NCBI GenBank assembly: GCA_019429045.1
Contig: JAHYJL010000011.1
Coordinates: forward strand, 1-32,552
Origin: Bacteroidales bacterium
GTDB taxonomy: Bacteria; Bacteroidota; Bacteroidia; Bacteroidales; JAGOPY01
Direction of reading: 5' to 3'
Length of the DNA stretch: 32,552 nt
The notes under the pieces are model-generated. The model ran no database searches. It saw nothing but the letters and a program-made list of their open reading frames with translations, and was not told the origin of the DNA. Numbering within the stretch: the stretch's first letter is position 1; each line of letters opens with the position of its first letter. The translations under genes and the position numbers were made by a program. Positions 29,607-32,552 of this stretch are shown here, in pieces.

Positions 29607-32552
29607 TTATTGCACCACCACCTGCTGCCGGCTGATCAGCCTGTTATTTATATCAAGTATCTGCAGGTTATAACTACCGGCAGGCAGATTGCTCAAATTG
29701 AATGTTGTCTGATATGGGCCGGCGGTGACGGTTTCCCGGTTTTCCAGTATCCGCACGCCATTGGTTGTTGTAATGCGGATAAGGATCTCCTGTTCCTTAT
29801 CCGAGTGAAGTTGCAGTGTGAAATTGCCGTCGTTCGGGTTGGGGAATAACCTGATACCGGATATTGCCTTCCGGTCGGAAATGCCCTGCGAGCTGTACAC
29901 GGCTACCTCGTGTGCCGGTGAAAAAGCGCTCTCGCCACAGTCATTCAGGCTCTTAACCGAAACAGACACCGTTCCGGTATAACCGGCCATCCAGGTCACC
30001 GTGGCTGTCGTCCCTTCCCAGGTGATGACCCCGGCTTCTGCCGGTTGCAGCATCCATTCGTACGCAACGGCATTGGCACCGGCAGTGCAGGTGAAACCGG
30101 TCGCCGGATACTGGAAATTATCGACCGAAACAGGCCCTGAAACTGCCTCAGGAGCCTGCGGCAGCGGATCCATGGTCAGGACAACGGTATCCTGCCCGTT
30201 GCATCCGTTGGCATCGGTCACGATCACCCAGTATTCTCCGGGATCCGATACGTTGATGTAGTAACTGTCTTCCCCTGTACTCCATAAATAGCTGTTAAAA
30301 CCGGTACTTGTGCTCAGCATCACCTGGGTGCCTTCGCAGAAAGAGCGGTCGTCGCCCAGATCCACCGCTGGAAGGGCATGAACAGTCATAGAGATGGTAT
30401 CGCGCGCCGAACAGCCAAAATCGTTGGCGACTTCCACCCAGTAATCACCAGGTGAAGAAACAGTGATGCTCTGTCCGGTATAGCCGGTGCTCCAGAAATA
30501 GGCGGCATGCCCTGGTCCTGCATCCAGGATAGCTTCATCCCCTTCACAAATGGCAAAATCGGATCCCAGTTCTATGGCGGGTGGATCAACAACAACGATG
30601 GTAATCTCGTCTTCCAGCGTCATACCGCCATCAGTCACGGCCAGGAAATAGGTCGTCGTCACCTCAGGGAAAACCTGCGGGTTGGGGTCGCTGGATGTAA
30701 AACCGGGCGGATCGGAGGTCCATGAATAGGTGAAATTACCCGAACCACCGGTAACCATAGCATGCAGCACGGTTGACCCTCCCAGGCAAATGCTGTCTTT
30801 GTCCGCTGTTACCGAAAGGTTGATGTCTGTGACATGCATGATGACCGGCACGATGATCTCACTGTTCACCGGGTCATTGCTGTTGATCACAAAATTCGCC
30901 TGGTAGGAGCCCACCTCCATGTTGGTGGCATTCAGCGTGAGGGTGATGGGCTGGGATTCACCTGCTGCGATCGTTCCGGTTCGCGGAGAAGCGCTGACCC
31001 ATCCGATCACGTTCAGGGAGTAGTCTTCCACCTCTCCGTTGACTGTCGTGCCGCAAGGATTGACCGGCATGGCTCTTTTGACACGGATCCGCATGCGGGT
31101 GATCCCACTGTGGGCATCGTCCGGAACTGTGATGTTGGCTGTGTAGGGTCCGGTTCCGGGCGAGCCGCTGACCACTACAGGTTCATCATCCAGAAAGTCC
31201 TGGTTCTGGTTCCAGTCGATCCAGATGCCGCAGACATCATTGGGATAGATGGAAACACCGTTGTAGACAGTCATTTCAAAAGAATCACCCGATGCAACGG
31301 TCGTGCTGAGATGGGTATAATCTTCATAACCGCCACACTCCGAAAAATTATCTATTTCATTGAATTTCACCCTCCGGATATATTCAGTGCAACCGCCGCT
31401 GGCAGCGCAGTAATCCCTTGTCCCGGAATTGTCACTTTCAGGCAGGCTGAATAATGAGCTATATTCAAGTGGCAATTGCCCGATATTGGCCAGTTCAATA
31501 ATGCTGGTCAGGGTGGCTCCCGGGCTTACATATTCTTCGATCACCGCCGGATCTGTCTGTGCAATGGCTTTTCCCCACTTTACATCTACGATGGCTGGTC
31601 CCGATTCACCTTCAATACCATAATAGGCTCTCACAAAATACCTGAAGGTACCATAATTTGGCAGGCTGTCATTGTAAGAGGGCCATAAACTGGTGCCTAG
31701 GAACTGCAAATTCCGGTAGATCTTGTAATAGCTGAATGTAGGACTGGTATTATGCTGCCAGCTCAGGTTCACGGCACCGGTCTCCTCGTTCAGTTGTGCT
31801 GTCAGATCGGTTGGTGCAGCCATGGTACTGGTCTGGTATGGAGAAGTGTAGGTCAGCGCGGTCCCGGTCCGGTTGTCGGTCCATACGGGATAGACCACTC
31901 CGTTGCGGGCGGCAATGCCGATATAGTCGCCGAAATAGCCGCTGGCCAGGCCGGGGATGGGCGATGGCGTGAAACTGACGTCGCTGACTTTGAAGTCTTC
32001 CCAGGTTTCCCCTCCGTCATATGAATTGGCACAAAACACCTCGCACTGGGAACCGGAAACATTCCTGTCGTCATAAAAGACCACGCTGAGGGTGCCGGTT
32101 ACCGGGTCGCAGGTAATCCAGGGGAAGTAATGCTGTTTCCCCATACCGGCCGGATCCTGGTTTACCCGGTTCGGATCTGTCCATGTAACCCCCTGGTCGG
32201 TAGAACGGATCATGTAAACGTCGATATCGCTGCCGGTATTGACGCCCGGATAACCGATATTGCTCCAAACAATATAAATATTCCCGCGTTTGCTGCTGTT
32301 GCTGATATCCACCGCCATCACGGGGAATGAATTCACCCGCATATTTTTGCTGGTTTCGCTGGTACGTATTCCCCTGATATTATTTATGATCCGGGATGTA
32401 GTATACGTTTGCCCCCCGTCGAATGATCTTGCCAGGCCAATGGCTTTCTCGTCACCCGGCCAGTTGTCATATATGGCAAATGCGGCATACACCTCTCCGT
32501 CCGGGCCTGTCTGGATGTTCACCCCCTGCGCATGGCTGCCTGGATTGAGGGA
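29607..32552 (-). CDS. Large multidomain T9SS-exported protein, 5' end missing
   Basis: The frame is open to the window edge; a GTG at 32522 is internal, so the N-terminus lies outside. 981 residues are visible: a sialidase-like propeller with BNR-type repeats (SFDGGQTYT, STDQGVTWTDPN, SYDGGETWEDF; about 1-230), a fibronectin III-like domain (about 240-325), a GEVED domain (about 380-510, with GIWIDWNQNQDFLDDEP and GEVEDYSL), an Ig-like segment, a TYSWTSDPPGF module, two Ig-like modules with SSYLWS-like cores (LGSDFAICEGDEAILDAG) and a type A T9SS sorting domain (from IRLFPNPNDG, about 900-981). No sialidase catalytic set (Asp box alone is not enough) is evident. It is probably a large cell-surface or secreted binding protein, possibly an exo-enzyme. 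Modules are shared with the gene at 20489. Confidence 0.9.
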   Translation of the reverse strand, partial: SLNPGSHAQGVNIQTGPDGEVYAAFAIYDNWPGDEKAIGLARSFDGGQTYTTSRIINNIRGIRTSETSKNMRVNSFPVMAVDISNSSKRGNIYIVWSNIGYPGVNTGSDIDVYMIRSTDQGVTWTDPNRVNQDPAGMGKQHYFPWITCDPVTGTLSVVFYDDRNVSGSQCEVFCANSYDGGETWEDFKVSDVSFTPSPIPGLASGYFGDYIGIAARNGVVYPVWTDNRTGTALTYTSPYQTSTMAAPTDLTAQLNEETGAVNLSWQHNTSPTFSYYKIYRNLQFLGTSLWPSYNDSLPNYGTFRYFVRAYYGIEGESGPAIVDVKWGKAIAQTDPAVIEEYVSPGATLTSIIELANIGQLPLEYSSLFSLPESDNSGTRDYCAASGGCTEYIRRVKFNEIDNFSECGGYEDYTHLSTTVASGDSFEMTVYNGVSIYPNDVCGIWIDWNQNQDFLDDEPVVVSGSPGTGPYTANITVPDDAHSGITRMRIRVKRAMPVNPCGTTVNGEVEDYSLNVIGWVSASPRTGTIAAGESQPITLTLNATNMEVGSYQANFVINSNDPVNSEIIVPVIMHVTDINLSVTADKDSICLGGSTVLHAMVTGGSGNFTYSWTSDPPGFTSSDPNPQVFPEVTTTYFLAVTDGGMTLEDEITIVVVDPPAIELGSDFAICEGDEAILDAGPGHAAYFWSTGYTGQSITVSSPGDYWVEVANDFGCSARDTISMTVHALPAVDLGDDRSFCEGTQVMLSTSTGFNSYLWSTGEDSYYINVSDPGEYWVIVTDANGCNGQDTVVLTMDPLPQAPEAVSGPVSVDNFQYPATGFTCTAGANAVAYEWMLQPAEAGVITWEGTTATVTWMAGYTGTVSVSVKSLNDCGESAFSPAHEVAVYSSQGISDRKAISGIRLFPNPNDGNFTLQLHSDKEQEILIRITTTNGVRILENRETVTAGPYQTTFNLSNLPAGSYNLQILDINNRLISRQQVVVQ

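Noticed and set aside
32520-32522. GTG as the true start of the last gene
   Set aside because: The frame continues upstream without a stop to the window edge and no signal peptide follows the GTG.

Overview
The window looks like chromosomal DNA of an uncultured, probably anaerobic member of the Bacteroidota (Bacteroidia-like). Supporting signs are three secreted proteins ending in type IX secretion (T9SS) type A sorting domains, two TonB-dependent receptors with carboxypeptidase-regulatory-like N-termini, a LytS/LytR pair, a fused SpmA/SpmB protein, several promoters of the Bacteroidota form (TTTG, about 20 nt, TAnnTTTG) and almost no Shine-Dalgarno sequences.

Layout. 1-514: 3' end of a DUF362 gene. 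513-1926: a small repeat element with 20-bp terminal inverted repeats and a REP-like hairpin, interrupted by an IS110-family insertion sequence (about 633-1879). 2075-5113: secreted small protein, LytS-type histidine kinase, LytTR response regulator and a two-domain carbohydrate-binding-like lipoprotein. 5141-8608 (minus): operon of DUF1214 protein, sulfotransferase and short-chain dehydrogenase. 8674-11576 (minus): AT-rich restriction-modification island (HTH regulator, D12 adenine methylase, AlwI-like endonuclease). 11841-15599 (plus): sulfur-relay operon of a small Cys-rich protein, DsrC, DsrM-like and DsrK-like subunits and a cysteine desulfurase. 15624-17836 (minus): RRM protein and GT39-type glycosyltransferase. 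17938-23602 (minus): TonB-type receptor and a large T9SS protein. 23719-25011: POT-family transporter. 25030-28239 (minus): TonB receptor whose start region carries a second copy of the REP-like repeat, preceded by a small T9SS protein. 28361-29593: SpmAB fusion. 29607-end (minus): large multidomain T9SS protein, cut by the window edge.

The most striking observation is at the IS110 element. The 5' noncoding region of the transposase can be folded into two stem-loops of about 172 nt in total, and all four expected bridge-RNA guides can be located by eye. Two match the REP-like target on either side of the insertion and two match the element's own ends, all around a common AC (minus strand) core. 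The second REP-like copy near 27.3 kb is an intact, unoccupied version of the same target. Joining the two IS ends in a circle would also build a near-perfect Bacteroidota promoter in front of the RNA.

The second item of interest is the DsrC/DsrMK-like/cysteine desulfurase operon without dsrAB in view. It suggests a membrane-linked persulfide or trisulfide relay fed by cysteine rather than by sulfite reduction.
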